Shown piece by piece: positions 19,365-30,234 of a stretch of 64,000 bases of DNA (position 1 is the first letter of the stretch; every line of letters begins with the position of its first letter). Source of the stretch: Pacificispira spongiicola (lineage in GTDB: Bacteria; Pseudomonadota; Alphaproteobacteria; UBA8366; Aestuariispiraceae); contig NZ_JABBNT010000001.1 in assembly GCF_012926505.1 (NCBI RefSeq), forward strand, positions 1,054,001 to 1,118,000, in the 5' to 3' direction. Position numbers and translations under genes: made by a program. A model generated the notes under the pieces. That model was not told the DNA's origin, did no database searches, and was given only the letters and a program-made list of their open reading frames with translations.

Positions 19365-20237
19365 TCAGTCCGTGCCCATCGTCAGAACGCCGCGCCAATG
19401 CCCCGGCGTCATGCCGTAGGCGGATTTGAAGTGGCGCGTCATATGGGCCTGATCCGCGAACCCGGCCACGGCGGCGGCGGCGGAAAGCGACTCGCCGTCC
19501 GCCATCGCCGCGCGGGCGCGGTCCAGGCGGCGATAGGTCAGCCAGCGATGGGGACTGACCCCGCAAACATTTCGGAAATGCCGGGCCAGCGCGAAGCGGG
19601 ATTGTCCGGTGATCGTTTCCAGGTCGTCCATGCCGATATCGGCCTCAAGCCGGTCCAGCATCGCCGCCTTGGCACGGCGCACGGCCCCGGTGTCGGGCGG
19701 TGTCCGGCGGGCGGGCTGTTGCGACTTGTCGAGCGCCGCCAGCGCATCGGCGATGCCGGTTACGATCCCGGTCCATTCCAAGGGTGTTACGCCATGGTCC
19801 AAATCGCGGATCGCGGGAACCAGCGCCGCCGCCAGACGCGGGTCGTCCATCACCGCCCCCGGCACGAAAGGCAGGCTGCGCGCCTTTTCGTCCAACGCGT
19901 CCAAGATGGTTTCCGGATCGATATAGACCATCCGATAGCGGAACCCCGTTTCCACCCCGGAATGACCGTCATGCAATTCGTCGGGATGCAGCACGATCGA
20001 ATTCCCGGCAAGGCTGGTCCGCCCTTCCCCGCGATAGGTGAAGCACTGCACCCCGTCCATGGTCAGGCCCAGGGCATAGGTATCGTGCCGGTGCGGCGAG
20101 TAGGCCGGACCGCCGAAACGGGCTTCGATCCGTTCCGGACCGTCGGGACCTTCATCGGGCGCAATGCGCACCCAATCTTTCCCTTCCGGCCCGCACATTC
20201 GTTCAATACCGGAAAAGTCGTGTTGCGTAGACTCCAT
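19365..20237 (-). CDS. AraC-family transcriptional regulator
   Basis: A 290-aa regulator with an N-terminal cupin-like ligand domain (HRHDTYALGLTMDGVQCFTYRG near 50-70) and a C-terminal pair of helix-turn-helix motifs, ending with the typical AAAVAGFADQAHMTRHFKSAYGMTPGHW signature divided over the second HTH. The ATG at 20237 is preferred over a TTG two codons earlier. It is divergent from the cupin-DUF2000 pair and upstream of the DJ-1 gene; regulation of either is likely but not shown. Confidence 0.9.
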   Translation of the reverse strand: MESTQHDFSGIERMCGPEGKDWVRIAPDEGPDGPERIEARFGGPAYSPHRHDTYALGLTMDGVQCFTYRGEGRTSLAGNSIVLHPDELHDGHSGVETGFRYRMVYIDPETILDALDEKARSLPFVPGAVMDDPRLAAALVPAIRDLDHGVTPLEWTGIVTGIADALAALDKSQQPARRTPPDTGAVRRAKAAMLDRLEADIGMDDLETITGQSRFALARHFRNVCGVSPHRWLTYRRLDRARAAMADGESLSAAAAVAGFADQAHMTRHFKSAYGMTPGHWRGVLTMGTD

Positions 20238-20287
20238 GTCCAAAGCCTAACAAACCCAGCGCATCCGACAATTGAAAAGGTATTCCG

Positions 20288-20674
20288 ATGAATCCCGTTC
20301 TGACTCTCGACGACGAATTCGCGCAGATCACAGAGTATTTCTCCCCCCGCGTCGTCGCGCTGGCCAACGGTCAGTATGTCAAACTGGCCAAGATGAAAGG
20401 CGAATTCGTCCGTCATAATCACGAAAACGAGGACGAATTCTTCTTCGTCATCAAGGGCACGTTCTGCCTGCGCTACGACGATGGCAGCGAAGCCGTGCTG
20501 AAGGCAGGGCAATGCCACGTCACGCCGCGCGGCGTTTGGCATCATCCCCACGCGCCGGAGGAAGCCTGGGTCCTGTTCGTCGAACCGGCGGAAACCCTGC
20601 ATACCGGGACCGTCGATAGCCCGCTATCCGTATCGGTGGACAATCAAGCCGCCCATTTGCGGCAAGAGGACTGA
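20288..20674 (+). CDS. Cupin-domain protein
   Basis: A 128-aa single cupin. The first conserved cupin motif is visible as RHNHENEDEFFFVIKG (residues 42-57), with the two His and a Glu that normally bind a metal, and the second as AGQCHVTPRGVWHHP. Small cupins of this kind can be metal-dependent isomerases, dioxygenases or sensors; no specific reaction can be named. It is divergent from the AraC gene and four bases upstream of the DUF2000 gene, so these two form an operon. Confidence 0.85.
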   Translation: MNPVLTLDDEFAQITEYFSPRVVALANGQYVKLAKMKGEFVRHNHENEDEFFFVIKGTFCLRYDDGSEAVLKAGQCHVTPRGVWHHPHAPEEAWVLFVEPAETLHTGTVDSPLSVSVDNQAAHLRQED

Positions 20675-20678
20675 TCCC

Positions 20679-21089
20679 ATGCATTTCGAAACCAAAATGG
20701 CGATTGTCCTGCATGGCGACCTGTTGCCCTGGCAGGGCTTGAACGTGGCGGCCTTCCTGGCGGGCGGACTAGCAGGCGGCAACCCGGAAATCTTGGGGGA
20801 GGCCTATCGCGACGCGGACGGTACGGTCTATTCGCCGCTGATCCGGGAGCCGATCTTCGTCCTGACGGCCGATACGGATACCTTGCGCCGGACGCGGCAG
20901 CGTGCGGTCAGTCGTGGGCTGACCCCCGCGATCTATACCGCCGATATGTTCGCAACCGATCACGACGACGCCAACCGGGCGGTGGTCGAAGCGGTCGGGT
21001 CGGACGCCCTGGACCTTGTCGGGGTCGCCGTGCACGGCCCGCGCAAGGATGTGGACAAGGTCATCAATGGGTTGAAACGCCACCCCTGA
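20679..21089 (+). CDS. DUF2000-family protein
   Basis: A 136-aa protein matching the DUF2000 pattern: KMAIVLHGDLLPWQGLN near the start, an EAYRDADGTVYSPL segment and a IYTADMFATDHDDANR segment, ending with DLVGVAVHGPRKDVDKV. The family is often next to AraC regulators; its function is unknown and it resembles peptidyl-tRNA hydrolase II-like folds in some annotations. It is co-transcribed with the cupin gene by spacing. Confidence 0.75.
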   Translation: MHFETKMAIVLHGDLLPWQGLNVAAFLAGGLAGGNPEILGEAYRDADGTVYSPLIREPIFVLTADTDTLRRTRQRAVSRGLTPAIYTADMFATDHDDANRAVVEAVGSDALDLVGVAVHGPRKDVDKVINGLKRHP

Positions 21090-21161
21090 CCCCTCCACCG
21101 GGCTTGACCCGCCGCGTCCTGTTTCGTCTATAAGGGCGAAACGACGATAAAGGGCACGGCG

Positions 21162-21980
21162 ATGAGCGATTCCATCCTGAATATTGCGATCATGGGCGCG
21201 GCGGGGCGCATGGGCCGCATGCTGGTGAAGGAAGTGACCATGACCGACGGCTGCCGCATCAGCGGCGCGACAGGCCGCGAAGGATCGTCCCTGATCGGGG
21301 TGGATGTCGGCGAACTGGCGGGGGTAAAAGCGCTGGGCGTCGCGATCACCGAAGACCCGGCGGAGGTCATCGCCCGCGCCGATGCGGTGATCGATTTCAC
21401 CACCCCGGCGGCAACGGTCGACCATACGCGCCTCTGCGCCCAGGCGAATGCCGTCCATGTCGTCGGCACGACGGGTCTCGGCAAGGACGACGAGGCCGCC
21501 CTGGAACTCGCCGCCCGCCATGCACAGGTCGTCTATGCCCCCAATATGTCGGTCGGGGTCAATCTGCTGCTGGCGCTGACGGAAAAGGTCGCGTCCATTC
21601 TGGGCGGCGACGACTACGACATCGAAATCGTGGAAATGCACCACCGGCACAAGGTCGATGCTCCGTCGGGCACCGCGCTCGGCCTCGGCAAGGCCGCCGC
21701 GAAGGGGCGCGGGGTCGATCACGACCATGCCGCGGTCTATTCGCGGGAAGGCCATACGGGCGCGCGGGTGCCGGGCAAGATCGGCTATGCCACGCTGCGC
21801 GGCGGCGATGTCGTCGGCGAACATTCGGTCATCTTCGCCGCGGCGGGGGAACGGATTGAAATCACGCATAAGGCCACGGACCGCCGCATCTTCGCCGCCG
21901 GGTCCGTCCGCGCCGCGAAATGGGCGCGCAGCCAGCCCTACGGCCTGTACACCATGCGGGACGTGCTGGGTCTTGACTAA
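21162..21980 (+). CDS. dapB: 4-hydroxy-tetrahydrodipicolinate reductase
   Basis: A 272-aa cytoplasmic enzyme of lysine and diaminopimelate synthesis, reducing the dipicolinate intermediate with NAD(P)H. The nucleotide-binding GAAGRMG is at residues 12-18, VGTTGL appears midway, and the catalytic EMHHRHKVDAPSGTA segment (His-His and Lys) is intact. Length is normal. In many alphaproteobacteria dapB follows dnaJ directly; here four accessory genes lie between them. Confidence 0.97.
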   Translation: MSDSILNIAIMGAAGRMGRMLVKEVTMTDGCRISGATGREGSSLIGVDVGELAGVKALGVAITEDPAEVIARADAVIDFTTPAATVDHTRLCAQANAVHVVGTTGLGKDDEAALELAARHAQVVYAPNMSVGVNLLLALTEKVASILGGDDYDIEIVEMHHRHKVDAPSGTALGLGKAAAKGRGVDHDHAAVYSREGHTGARVPGKIGYATLRGGDVVGEHSVIFAAAGERIEITHKATDRRIFAAGSVRAAKWARSQPYGLYTMRDVLGLD

Positions 21981-21983
21981 GTA

Positions 21984-23234
21984 TCAGCGCTTGGGCGGCC
22001 GAACGCCTTTCAGCAACAGCAACCCGACGACCAGGAAGGGCAGGACCGTCGCCATGCCCCAATGCTGGCTGTCCGTCGCTTCCACCGCCAGGGCCAGCAG
22101 CGCGGGCCCCATGAAGGCCGTCGCCTTGCCGGACAGGGCATAGAGGCCGAAGAATTCCGTCGTCAGCTCCGGCGGCGACAAACGCGCCATCATCGACCGA
22201 CTGGCCGCCTGCGCCGGCCCCAGAAACAGACCAAGTCCGAGTCCGAGCACCCAGAACACATCCTTGCTGTCCACCAACAGCATGGACAGGCCCAAAATCC
22301 CGATCGCCCCGACGGCAATCGCGATCACCGGTTTCGGTCCCCATTTGTCGTCCAGGAAGGCGAACCCGGCGGCTCCCAATCCTGCCGTGACGTTCAGCGA
22401 GATGCCGAACAGCAGCACTTCCTCGCTTTCCATGCCGTAGACCGCGGCGGCGAATATCCCGCCGAAGGCAAACAGCGTGTTCAACCCGTCGATATAGAAC
22501 ATGCGCGCGATCAGGAAGCGAAAGACCGCCGGATGTTCGGGAAGCGACCGCAGCGTCCCCCACAGCGTCGACAGGCCTTCCCGGACCGCTTGGCGTGTGG
22601 TCAGGCCGCTGCCCCGCCGATCCGGCACCATGAGGAACAGCGGCACGGCAAACACGATCATCCAGGCCCCGGCCAGGACTGGGATGGCGCGTATATGTTC
22701 GCTGGCCTCGCGGGAGAGGCCGAACAGAGCCGGGTCCGGCTGCACGAACAGGACCAGACTGACCACCAGGGCGGCCAATCCACCGGCATAGCCCAATCCC
22801 CAACCCCAACCGGAAATTCGTCCGGTCATATGCGCCGGCGCGACATCGGGCAGCATGGCGTTATAGAACACCATACCCAATTCGAAACAGACCGTGCCGA
22901 TGACAACGAGAACCAGCGATTGAAAGACAAAGGACGAATCCGCCTCCGCCGTCCACAGCGCCATGGTCGACACGCCGCCGATCAGGGTGAGGATCAGCAG
23001 CCACGGTTTTCGCCGTCCCGCGCGGTCGGATATCGCGCCCAGAACCGGTCCCGCGACAGCGATGATCAGGGCCGCCAGCGACATGGCATAGCCCCAGTCG
23101 GCGGCTCCTTTTTCCGGCGTTTCGGCGATACCGCGCGTGAAATAGGTCGCGAAGACGAAGGTGGAGATCAGCGTCGGAAAGGCGGAATTGGCCCAATCGT
23201 AAAGACACCAGCCGACGACCGCTTTTCGGTTCAT
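21984..23234 (-). CDS. UMF1-type MFS transporter
   Basis: A 416-aa membrane protein with about twelve hydrophobic helices. The N-terminal [18 protein letters not shown] segment is typical of the UMF1 (Atg22/BtlA-like) branch of the major facilitator superfamily, and [13 protein letters not shown] is the loop 2-3 signature. Substrate is not known. It is convergent with dapB, only three bases away, and divergent from the YbjQ gene. Confidence 0.87.
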   Translation of the reverse strand: MNRKAVVGWCLYDWANSAFPTLISTFVFATYFTRGIAETPEKGAADWGYAMSLAALIIAVAGPVLGAISDRAGRRKPWLLILTLIGGVSTMALWTAEADSSFVFQSLVLVVIGTVCFELGMVFYNAMLPDVAPAHMTGRISGWGWGLGYAGGLAALVVSLVLFVQPDPALFGLSREASEHIRAIPVLAGAWMIVFAVPLFLMVPDRRGSGLTTRQAVREGLSTLWGTLRSLPEHPAVFRFLIARMFYIDGLNTLFAFGGIFAAAVYGMESEEVLLFGISLNVTAGLGAAGFAFLDDKWGPKPVIAIAVGAIGILGLSMLLVDSKDVFWVLGLGLGLFLGPAQAASRSMMARLSPPELTTEFFGLYALSGKATAFMGPALLALAVEATDSQHWGMATVLPFLVVGLLLLKGVRPPKR

Positions 23235-23313
23235 TTTTTATCTCTCCCCCGCTACCTTCGCGGTCCAGAATGCGTTTCGCGAACCTGCTTATCACCTAAG
23301 GGAGAAGACCGCC

Positions 23314-23634
23314 ATGATCGTCACCACCACCGACTCCGTCGAAGGCCGCAGCATTTCCGCCTATAAGGGCATCGTCAGCGGCGAGGCGATCATCGGCGCC
23401 AATATCTTTCGCGACATGTTCGCGGGCATTCGCGATATCGTCGGCGGCCGGTCCGGGTCCTATGAAAAGGTTCTGCGCGACGCGAAGGAAGCCGCCCTGG
23501 AAGACATGCAGGAACAGGCCGCCGAGCTGGGCGCCGACGCCATCGTCGCCGTCGACCTGGACTATGAAGTTCTGGGCAAGGAAAACGGCATGCTGATGGT
23601 CGTCGCCAACGGCACGGCGGTAACGCTCGCCTGA
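23314..23634 (+). CDS. YbjQ/UPF0145-family protein
   Basis: A 106-aa protein with the family pattern: [22 protein letters not shown] at the start (split over residues 4-25), [20 protein letters not shown]-like centre and [13 protein letters not shown]. Members form pentamers and are described as possible heavy-metal or small-ligand binding proteins, without a firm function. Start has AAGGGAG upstream. It stands alone between two minus-strand units. Confidence 0.85.
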   Translation: MIVTTTDSVEGRSISAYKGIVSGEAIIGANIFRDMFAGIRDIVGGRSGSYEKVLRDAKEAALEDMQEQAAELGADAIVAVDLDYEVLGKENGMLMVVANGTAVTLA

Positions 23635-23636
23635 CG

Positions 23637-25277
23637 CTATATCGCGACCGCGCCGCTTTCGTCCGCCTTCATTTCAAAAGCCGCGGCCATCAGGGCCTTG
23701 GTATAGGCGGTTTGCGGCGCGTCGAAGATGGTATCCGCCGATCCTGCCTCCACGACCTTGCCGTCGCGCATGACGATCACCGTATCGGCCATGGCCCGCA
23801 CGACCTTCAAATCGTGGCTGATGAACAGATAGGCCAGATCATGCGCCTGTTGCAGGTTGCGCAACAGGTCCACGATCTGCGCCTGGACGGACATATCCAG
23901 GGCCGATGTCGGCTCATCCAAGACGACGAAGCGGGGTTTCAGGATCAGGGCCCGCGCGATGGCGATACGCTGGCGCTGCCCGCCGGAAAATTCATGCGGA
24001 TAGCGATGGCGGCTGTCCGGGTCCAACCCGACCTCCCGCAGGACGTCGACAACCATTTGGTCGCGCTCGGCGGCGCTTGATCCGATTCCGTGGACGTCTA
24101 GGCCTTCGCCGACAATCTCCCCCACCGACAGGCGCGGGCTCAGACTGCCGAACGGGTCCTGAAAGACAATCTGCATGCGGCGGCGCAGCTTTCGCAGGTT
24201 GCGGCCTTCCACGCCGTCGATGGCGCTGCCTTCGAAGGCGATCCCCCCGTCGGAATGGATCAGGCGCAGCAGGGCCATGGCCAGCGTCGTCTTGCCCGAC
24301 CCGCTTTCCCCGACGACGCCGACGGTCTGCCCTTCCCGCACGGCGACGTCGATACCGTCCACCGCCTTGATATTGGCGACCGTGCGCCGCATCAGCCCCT
24401 TCTTGATCGGGAACCAGACCTTCACGCCGGTGCCTTGCATCACCATCGGCGCCGTGTCCGGCACGGGCTGTTTTCGGCCCGACGGCTGGGCCGCCAGCAG
24501 CGTTTTGGTATAGGCATGGTCCGGGGCGTCGAAGACCGTGGCGGTCTCGCCGGATTCGACGATCTGCCCGTTCTGCATCACGCAAACCCGGTCCGCGATT
24601 GTGCGCACGATACCCAGGTCATGGGTGATGAACAGCATCGCCATGCCGGTTTCCCGCTGCAGATCCTTCAGCAGTTTCAGGATTTGCGCTTGAATGGTGA
24701 CGTCCAGCGCCGTCGTCGGCTCGTCGGCGATCAGCAGATCCGGTTCATTCGCCAGCGCCATGGCTATCATCACACGCTGCCGCTGCCCGCCGGACAATTC
24801 GTGCGGATAGGCGCCCAGCCGCGATTCCGCGTCCCGGATACCGACCTTCTCCAACAATTCCAGCACGCGGGGGCGCGCCTCGCGGCGGGTCATCCCCTTA
24901 TGGATGATCAGGGCTTCCGACACCTGCCGCTCGACCGTGTGCAACGGGTTCAGGCTGGTCATCGGTTCCTGAAATATCATCGCGATGTCGTTGCCGCGCA
25001 CGGCGCGCAGCGCCGACTCCTTCGCATGCAGCAATTCCTTGCCGCGGAACCGGATCGACCCGTTCGGATGCCGCGCCGCCGGATAGGGCAGCAATTGCAG
25101 GATCGACAGCGCCGTGACCGACTTGCCCGATCCGCTTTCGCCGACCAGGGCCAGGGTTTCCCCCTTGGCAATGGAGAAACCGACATGGCGAACGGCGGCG
25201 ACACTGCCGCCGGGGACGCTGAATTCGACGGACAGGTCTTCGACCGTCAGCAATGGATCGTCTTGCGGTTGGCTCAT
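23637..25277 (-). CDS. yejF: Oligopeptide ABC transporter, fused double ATPase (YejF type)
   Basis: A 546-aa protein holding two ABC ATPase domains in tandem. The first has Walker A GESGSGKS (46-53), signature [15 protein letters not shown] and Walker B LLIADEP; the second repeats these as [24 protein letters not shown] and FVVLDEP. Each ends with an oligopeptide/dipeptide-type C-terminal extension. It powers uptake through the YejB/YejE permeases. It is the last gene of a minus-strand yejABEF unit; the gap to yejE is seven bases. Confidence 0.93.
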   Translation of the reverse strand: MSQPQDDPLLTVEDLSVEFSVPGGSVAAVRHVGFSIAKGETLALVGESGSGKSVTALSILQLLPYPAARHPNGSIRFRGKELLHAKESALRAVRGNDIAMIFQEPMTSLNPLHTVERQVSEALIIHKGMTRREARPRVLELLEKVGIRDAESRLGAYPHELSGGQRQRVMIAMALANEPDLLIADEPTTALDVTIQAQILKLLKDLQRETGMAMLFITHDLGIVRTIADRVCVMQNGQIVESGETATVFDAPDHAYTKTLLAAQPSGRKQPVPDTAPMVMQGTGVKVWFPIKKGLMRRTVANIKAVDGIDVAVREGQTVGVVGESGSGKTTLAMALLRLIHSDGGIAFEGSAIDGVEGRNLRKLRRRMQIVFQDPFGSLSPRLSVGEIVGEGLDVHGIGSSAAERDQMVVDVLREVGLDPDSRHRYPHEFSGGQRQRIAIARALILKPRFVVLDEPTSALDMSVQAQIVDLLRNLQQAHDLAYLFISHDLKVVRAMADTVIVMRDGKVVEAGSADTIFDAPQTAYTKALMAAAFEMKADESGAVAI

Positions 25278-25284
25278 GGGCTCC

Positions 25285-26370
25285 TCAAGTCACTTTCTTG
25301 CGCGGGTCGAAGGCGTCGCGAACACCCTCGCCGATAAAAACCAACAAGGTCAACATGATCGCGATGGTGAAAAAGCCGGTCAGCGCCAGCCAGGGCGCCT
25401 GCAGGTTTTCCTTCCCCTGCTTCAGCAATTCGCCCAGCGACGCGGAACCGGGCGGCAGACCGAAGCCCAGGAAGTCCAAGGCCGTCAACGTCGTCACCGA
25501 CCCCGTTGCGATGAAAGGCAGGAAGGTGATGGTCGCGATCATGGCATTGGGCAGGATATGGCGTCGGATGATCGTGCCGTCCGTGACGCCCAGCGCCTTG
25601 GACGCCTTCACGTAATCCAGATTGCGCGCGCGCAGGGTTTCCGCCCGCACCAGTCCGACCAGGGTCGGCCAGGAAAACAGCATCATCAGCCCCAGCAACC
25701 ACCAGAAATTCGGTTCCACGAAGGACGCCAGGATGATCAGCAGGAACAGGGTCGGCATGCTGGACCAGATTTCGATGAACCGTTGCCCGAACAGGTCCAG
25801 CAATCCGCCGAAATATCCCTGGAACAGACCGGATGTGACACCGATCACCGAACTGACCAGGGTCAGAGCCAGGCCGAACAGGATCGATATCCGATAGCCG
25901 TAGATCAACCGCGCGCCGACGTCTCGCGCCTCGTCATCCGTACCCAGCCAATGGTTGGCGTCGGGCGGCGTCGGAGCCGGCCCCGACAGATCAAGCGCGG
26001 GCCGTCCGTTGCCATAGGGGATCGGCGGCATCACATACCAGCCCTTCGCATCGATCAATGCACGGACGACCGGGTCGTCATACACGGCTTCCGTTTCGAA
26101 ATAGCCGCCATAAGCGGTTTCCGGCACGAATTCGACGATCGGGAAATAAACATGGCCGTCATAGACCACGACCACCGGCTTGTCGTTGGCCAGGAAATCG
26201 GCGAACAGCGACAGTACGAACAGGATCAGGAAGATCACCAGCGACCAATAGGCCCGGCCGTTCTGACGGAACAGGGACAGGCGCCGCCGCGTCACCGGCG
26301 AAATGCGGATGCCCATGAATTTGGGGCCCACGATCTGGGGAGCCATGAATTTCGAGGTGGGCGCGGTCAT
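25285..26370 (-). CDS. yejE: Oligopeptide ABC transporter permease (YejE type)
   Basis: A 361-aa inner-membrane permease with a long periplasmic loop after the first helix, as in YejE, then five more helices. The binding-protein-dependent transport motif (EAA loop) is present as [18 protein letters not shown] (about residues 260-277). The start overlaps the stop of yejB as ATGA. In other bacteria Yej imports peptides such as microcin C and host defence peptides; here substrate is only inferred. Confidence 0.92.
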   Translation of the reverse strand: MTAPTSKFMAPQIVGPKFMGIRISPVTRRRLSLFRQNGRAYWSLVIFLILFVLSLFADFLANDKPVVVVYDGHVYFPIVEFVPETAYGGYFETEAVYDDPVVRALIDAKGWYVMPPIPYGNGRPALDLSGPAPTPPDANHWLGTDDEARDVGARLIYGYRISILFGLALTLVSSVIGVTSGLFQGYFGGLLDLFGQRFIEIWSSMPTLFLLIILASFVEPNFWWLLGLMMLFSWPTLVGLVRAETLRARNLDYVKASKALGVTDGTIIRRHILPNAMIATITFLPFIATGSVTTLTALDFLGFGLPPGSASLGELLKQGKENLQAPWLALTGFFTIAIMLTLLVFIGEGVRDAFDPRKKVT

Positions 26371-27446
26371 CCCTCGCGCTCCTCAAAATCGATGCGCGGA
26401 TCGACCGCCACATACATCAGATCCCCGACCAGCCCCAGGACCAACCCCAACAGAGTAAACATGTACAGGGTCCCGAACATGACGGGATAGTCCCGGTTCA
26501 ACGTCGCCTCGAACCCCAAGGCCCCCAATCCGTCGAGGGAGAAGATGACTTCAATCAGCAGCGACGACGTAAACAGGATGGAGATAAAGGCGCTGGGAAA
26601 GCCCGCGATCACGATCAGCATGGCGTTACGGAAAACATGACCGTAAAGGATGCGGCGTTCTTCCAGCCCTTTCTGACGGGCGGTCACGACATACTGCTTG
26701 TTGATTTCGTCCAGGAAGGAATTCTTCGTCAACATGGCCAGGGTGGTGAATGCGCCGACGATCATCGCCGTCAAGGGCAGGGCCAGATGCCAGAAGTAAT
26801 CGACGATCTTCCCCCACAGGGTCAGGCTGGCGAAATCTTCGGATACCAGACCGCGCAGAGGGAACCATTCCAGATATTGTCCGCCCGCGAACAGGATGAT
26901 CAACACGACGGCGAACAGGAAGTTCGGCAATGCATAGCCCGCGAACAGAACGGCGGATGTCCAGATGTCGAACTTGCTGCCTTCCCGCACCGCCTTGGCG
27001 ATGCCCAGGGGGATGGCCACCAGATAGGTGATCACCGTCGTCCAAAGCCCCAACGAGATCGATACGGGCAGCTTATCCAGCACCAATCCGATCACCGACC
27101 GGTCGGCGAAATAGCTGTCGCCGAAATCGAAGCGCAGATAGTTCCAGACCATGTCGAAGAAGCGTTCGTACATCGGCTTGTCGAAACCGAACTGTTGTTC
27201 CAATTCCGCGATGAATTCGGGCGGCAGGCCGCGCGACGCCCGCGTCTGCCGATCATTGGACACCGCGATATCCGCACCACCGCCCGACACGCGCTGCAGA
27301 GCATCCGGGGCTTCCCCCTTCAATTGGGCGATGATCTGGTCGATCGGCCCGCCGGGGGCCGCCTGGATGACGACAAAGTTCACCGCCATGATGACGAACA
27401 ATGTCGGCACGATCAGCAACAGCCGTTTGACGATGTATGCGTACAT
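26367..27446 (-). CDS. yejB: Oligopeptide ABC transporter permease (YejB type)
   Basis: A 359-aa permease with an N-terminal helix ([21 protein letters not shown] region), a ~110-residue periplasmic segment containing Gln/Arg/Gly-rich stretches, and a five-helix core with an EAA-type loop ([21 protein letters not shown] split near 245-265). This matches YejB rather than shorter DppB/OppB permeases. It is preceded by yejA with a four-base gap and overlaps yejE. Confidence 0.92.
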   Translation of the reverse strand: MYAYIVKRLLLIVPTLFVIMAVNFVVIQAAPGGPIDQIIAQLKGEAPDALQRVSGGGADIAVSNDRQTRASRGLPPEFIAELEQQFGFDKPMYERFFDMVWNYLRFDFGDSYFADRSVIGLVLDKLPVSISLGLWTTVITYLVAIPLGIAKAVREGSKFDIWTSAVLFAGYALPNFLFAVVLIILFAGGQYLEWFPLRGLVSEDFASLTLWGKIVDYFWHLALPLTAMIVGAFTTLAMLTKNSFLDEINKQYVVTARQKGLEERRILYGHVFRNAMLIVIAGFPSAFISILFTSSLLIEVIFSLDGLGALGFEATLNRDYPVMFGTLYMFTLLGLVLGLVGDLMYVAVDPRIDFEEREG

Positions 27447-27450
27447 GCGT

Positions 27451-29307
27451 CTATTTCCGCCCGCGTCGTTTCAAGGCCCGGTCCTTTTCCGCATCCACCC
27501 ACCAAAAATCCGTTTCCGTCCCATGCATTGGCGGCGTTTCCGGATAGCCGAACCGGTTCCAGAAAGCGTAGCGATCGGCCTTGCTGTGGAACATCGGGAT
27601 CATGAAGAAATTCCATTGCAGCACCCGGTCCAGGGCACGGCAACGCGCATCCAGGGTTTCGCGGTCCGGGGAGGCGATCAATTCCTCGATCAACCGATCG
27701 ATCGCCGGGTCGGAAATACCGAACAGATTTCGGCCGCCGGGCCGCGCCGCCGACGCGCTGCCCCAGTATTCGCGCTGCTCATTGCCGGGGGAAAACGACT
27801 GACCCCAGACGCCGACCACAATATCGAAATCGTAGCTGTCCAACCGAGCCCGATATTGTGCCGCATCGACGATGCGCAATGTCACCTGCCCGCCCAACCG
27901 CTCGATCCCTCGGAGGAGCGTTTGTGTATGCGGGGTCAGCGCTTCCGAACTCAACAGGATCTCGACCGCGAAAGGCTGTCCGGTTTCGGCATTCACCAAT
28001 TTCCCGTCCCGCACGACCCAGCCCGCCCGCTTCATCAGCTCCATGGCCTTGATCTGATTGTCGCGGTTGATGCCGCTGCCGTCGGATACCGGCGCGTGAT
28101 AGGCTTGCGTGAAGACACGGTCTGGGACTTGGCCGCGCAGAGGGTCCAAGACTTCCAGTTCCTTCGGTCCCGGTAGCCCCTGCGCCTCCATTTCCGAATT
28201 TTCGAAGTAACTGTCCGTACGCTGATAGGCATTGTAGGTGACAACCCGATCCACCCATTCGAAATCCCACAGGTAGCTCATCGCCTCCCGCACGGTGATG
28301 TCCTGAAAGATCGGACGGCGCAGGTTCATGACATAGCCCTGGATCACCGCCGGTCGGTGATGCGGGAATTCCTTGCGCAGAATCCGCCCGTCATCGACGG
28401 CGGGGACGTCATAGGCGGTCGCCCAGAACTTGGAGGTATTTTCCTCCCTCAGATCCAGGTTTCCGGCTTTGAACGCCTGCAGCATCACCGTCGGATCGCG
28501 AAAATATTCGTATCGCATCGATGCGAAATTATGATGTCCGACATTTACCGGCAGGTCCTTACCCCAATAGTCGTCCACGCGGATCAGGGTAATCGACTGC
28601 CCCGCGCGCACGGCACCGATCTTGTATGGGCCGGAGCCCAGCGGCGGGGTCAGCGTCGTGCGGGTGAAGTCCTTGTCCTGCCAATAATGTTTCGGCAGGG
28701 CGGGCACCTGCCCCAGGATAACCGGCATTTCGCGATTGTCGCCGGGGGCCAGGCGGAATTCGACGGTCCTGTCGGACAGGGCAAGAACCTCCGTCACGCT
28801 GGCATAGTAGAACCGATATTGTGGCGCGCCCTGCTCTCGCAATATATTGAAGGACCAGACAATATCTTCCGCCGTGATCGGGTGCCCGTCGTGGAATCTC
28901 GCTTCCGGACGCAAGCCGAAACGCACGGCCGTGAAGATGCCGTCATCGTCCTTTTCAACCTCGATCCATTCTGCCAGCAACCCGTATTCGCTGTTCGGCT
29001 CGTCCCAAGCATCGGCCATCAATGTGTCGTAGATATCATTCGTTCCGATGGCCGGATTACCCTTGGTAATATAGGGATTCAGAGAATCGAATGTTCCTTC
29101 CGCGCCCTGGACCAATTCGCCGCCCTTGGGGGCATCCGGGTTTACATAGTCGAAATGCTTGAAATCCGGGGGATAGGCCAATTCACCGTGGATCGCCCAA
29201 CCGTGGGATCGCACGACCGTGTTCTGCGCAATCGCGTCATATGCCCAAAGCGGCGCCGCGGCGATCCAGCACGCGGGCAGCAATAGGACAAAGGTCAGGA
29301 AACGCAT
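27451..29307 (-). CDS. yejA: Oligopeptide ABC transporter substrate-binding protein (YejA type)
   Basis: A 618-aa SBP_bac_5 solute-binding protein. A signal peptide occupies the first ~25 residues (hydrophobic [15 protein letters not shown]). The mature part begins with [21 protein letters not shown], typical of YejA-like proteins, followed by GTFDSLNPY and the usual family core with [15 protein letters not shown]. It would deliver peptides to YejBEF in the periplasm. It follows the HisN-like gene by 51 bases on the same strand, so shared transcription is possible. Confidence 0.92.
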   Translation of the reverse strand: MRFLTFVLLLPACWIAAAPLWAYDAIAQNTVVRSHGWAIHGELAYPPDFKHFDYVNPDAPKGGELVQGAEGTFDSLNPYITKGNPAIGTNDIYDTLMADAWDEPNSEYGLLAEWIEVEKDDDGIFTAVRFGLRPEARFHDGHPITAEDIVWSFNILREQGAPQYRFYYASVTEVLALSDRTVEFRLAPGDNREMPVILGQVPALPKHYWQDKDFTRTTLTPPLGSGPYKIGAVRAGQSITLIRVDDYWGKDLPVNVGHHNFASMRYEYFRDPTVMLQAFKAGNLDLREENTSKFWATAYDVPAVDDGRILRKEFPHHRPAVIQGYVMNLRRPIFQDITVREAMSYLWDFEWVDRVVTYNAYQRTDSYFENSEMEAQGLPGPKELEVLDPLRGQVPDRVFTQAYHAPVSDGSGINRDNQIKAMELMKRAGWVVRDGKLVNAETGQPFAVEILLSSEALTPHTQTLLRGIERLGGQVTLRIVDAAQYRARLDSYDFDIVVGVWGQSFSPGNEQREYWGSASAARPGGRNLFGISDPAIDRLIEELIASPDRETLDARCRALDRVLQWNFFMIPMFHSKADRYAFWNRFGYPETPPMHGTETDFWWVDAEKDRALKRRGRK

Positions 29308-29358
29308 GAAGATTTGGGCTCCGGTCGCGGAAAGGCCTGCGCGACAGTGTGCCGAAAA

Positions 29359-30141
29359 CTATCCGCGACGCAAGGTTTCCAATGCCTTGGCATGTAGCGG
29401 GCGATTACCGGACGACACGGTGCGCCCATCGGACGCGATGGTCAGACCCTGCCCATCCCAGTCGGTAATCACGCCGCCCGCCCCTTCGATGACGGGCACG
29501 AGCGCGCAATAGTCATAAGGTTGCAGGCCGGATTCGACGACAAGGTCGACATGACCGGAGGCTAGCAATGCATGAGCGTAGCAATCGCCGCTATACCGCG
29601 TCAGCGCGGTCTTGGCTTTCAGATTCGCGAAACCCCGTTCTTCCGGGGTGTCGTCAAACATTTCCGGACCGGTGGAATACAGGATCGCATCGGACAGATC
29701 GGTCTTGCCGGACGTGCGGATCGGCGCGCCGTTATAGGTCGACCGCTGCCCCGCCACACCGGCCCAGCGTTCGCGCTGAATCGGTTGATCGATGATGCCG
29801 ATGACCGGCACGCCGCCGATGCAGCAGGCAATCAGCGTTCCGAACAGGGGCATGCCGGAAATGAACGCCTTCGTCCCGTCGATCGGGTCGAGGACCCAAA
29901 CGGCTTCCGCATCCAGACGGACGGAGCCATGTTCTTCGCCGAGGATACCGTGGTGAGGAAACCGCCGTTCGATTTCGACGCGCATCGCTTCCTCGATCGT
30001 CCGATCGGCGATGGTAACCGGGCTTTCATCCGCCTTGGACACGATGTCCAGCGGCGTGCGGAAGTAACGTGCCGCGATAGGCCGCGCCAGATCGGCCAGA
30101 TCGTGCGCCAGTTCAACCCACTCTTCGGAAATGCCTGTCAT
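29359..30141 (-). CDS. hisN: Histidinol-phosphatase / inositol-monophosphatase family
   Basis: A 260-aa Mg-dependent phosphatase of the IMPase fold. Metal-binding motifs are GEEHG (68-72) and DPIDGT (85-90), with a C-terminal YDYCALVPVIEGAGG (WD-type) motif. Alphaproteobacteria commonly use this subgroup as the histidinol-phosphatase (HisN), the penultimate step in histidine synthesis; assignment of HisN over a generic inositol phosphatase is likely but not certain. It lies between the cytochrome c gene (with terminator) and the yej unit, the latter probably co-transcribed. Confidence 0.82.
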   Translation of the reverse strand: MTGISEEWVELAHDLADLARPIAARYFRTPLDIVSKADESPVTIADRTIEEAMRVEIERRFPHHGILGEEHGSVRLDAEAVWVLDPIDGTKAFISGMPLFGTLIACCIGGVPVIGIIDQPIQRERWAGVAGQRSTYNGAPIRTSGKTDLSDAILYSTGPEMFDDTPEERGFANLKAKTALTRYSGDCYAHALLASGHVDLVVESGLQPYDYCALVPVIEGAGGVITDWDGQGLTIASDGRTVSSGNRPLHAKALETLRRG

Positions 30142-30170
30142 CCGTTTGTCCCCATCCTCTGTCGGTCGGC

Positions 30171-30203
30171 AAAAGAAAGGGCGGCGAACAAGGCCCGCCG
30201 CCC
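30171..30203 (-). terminator. Rho-independent terminator after the cytochrome c gene
   Basis: Reading the minus strand, GGGCGGCG and CGCCGCCC arms (30196-30203 and 30179-30186) form an 8-bp GC stem, followed by TTTCTTTT. It sits 32 bases beyond the cytochrome gene stop, separating it from hisN. Confidence 0.82.
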
Positions 30204-30234
30204 AACCTTAAAAACGAGCCTGCGCGGCCCCGCC

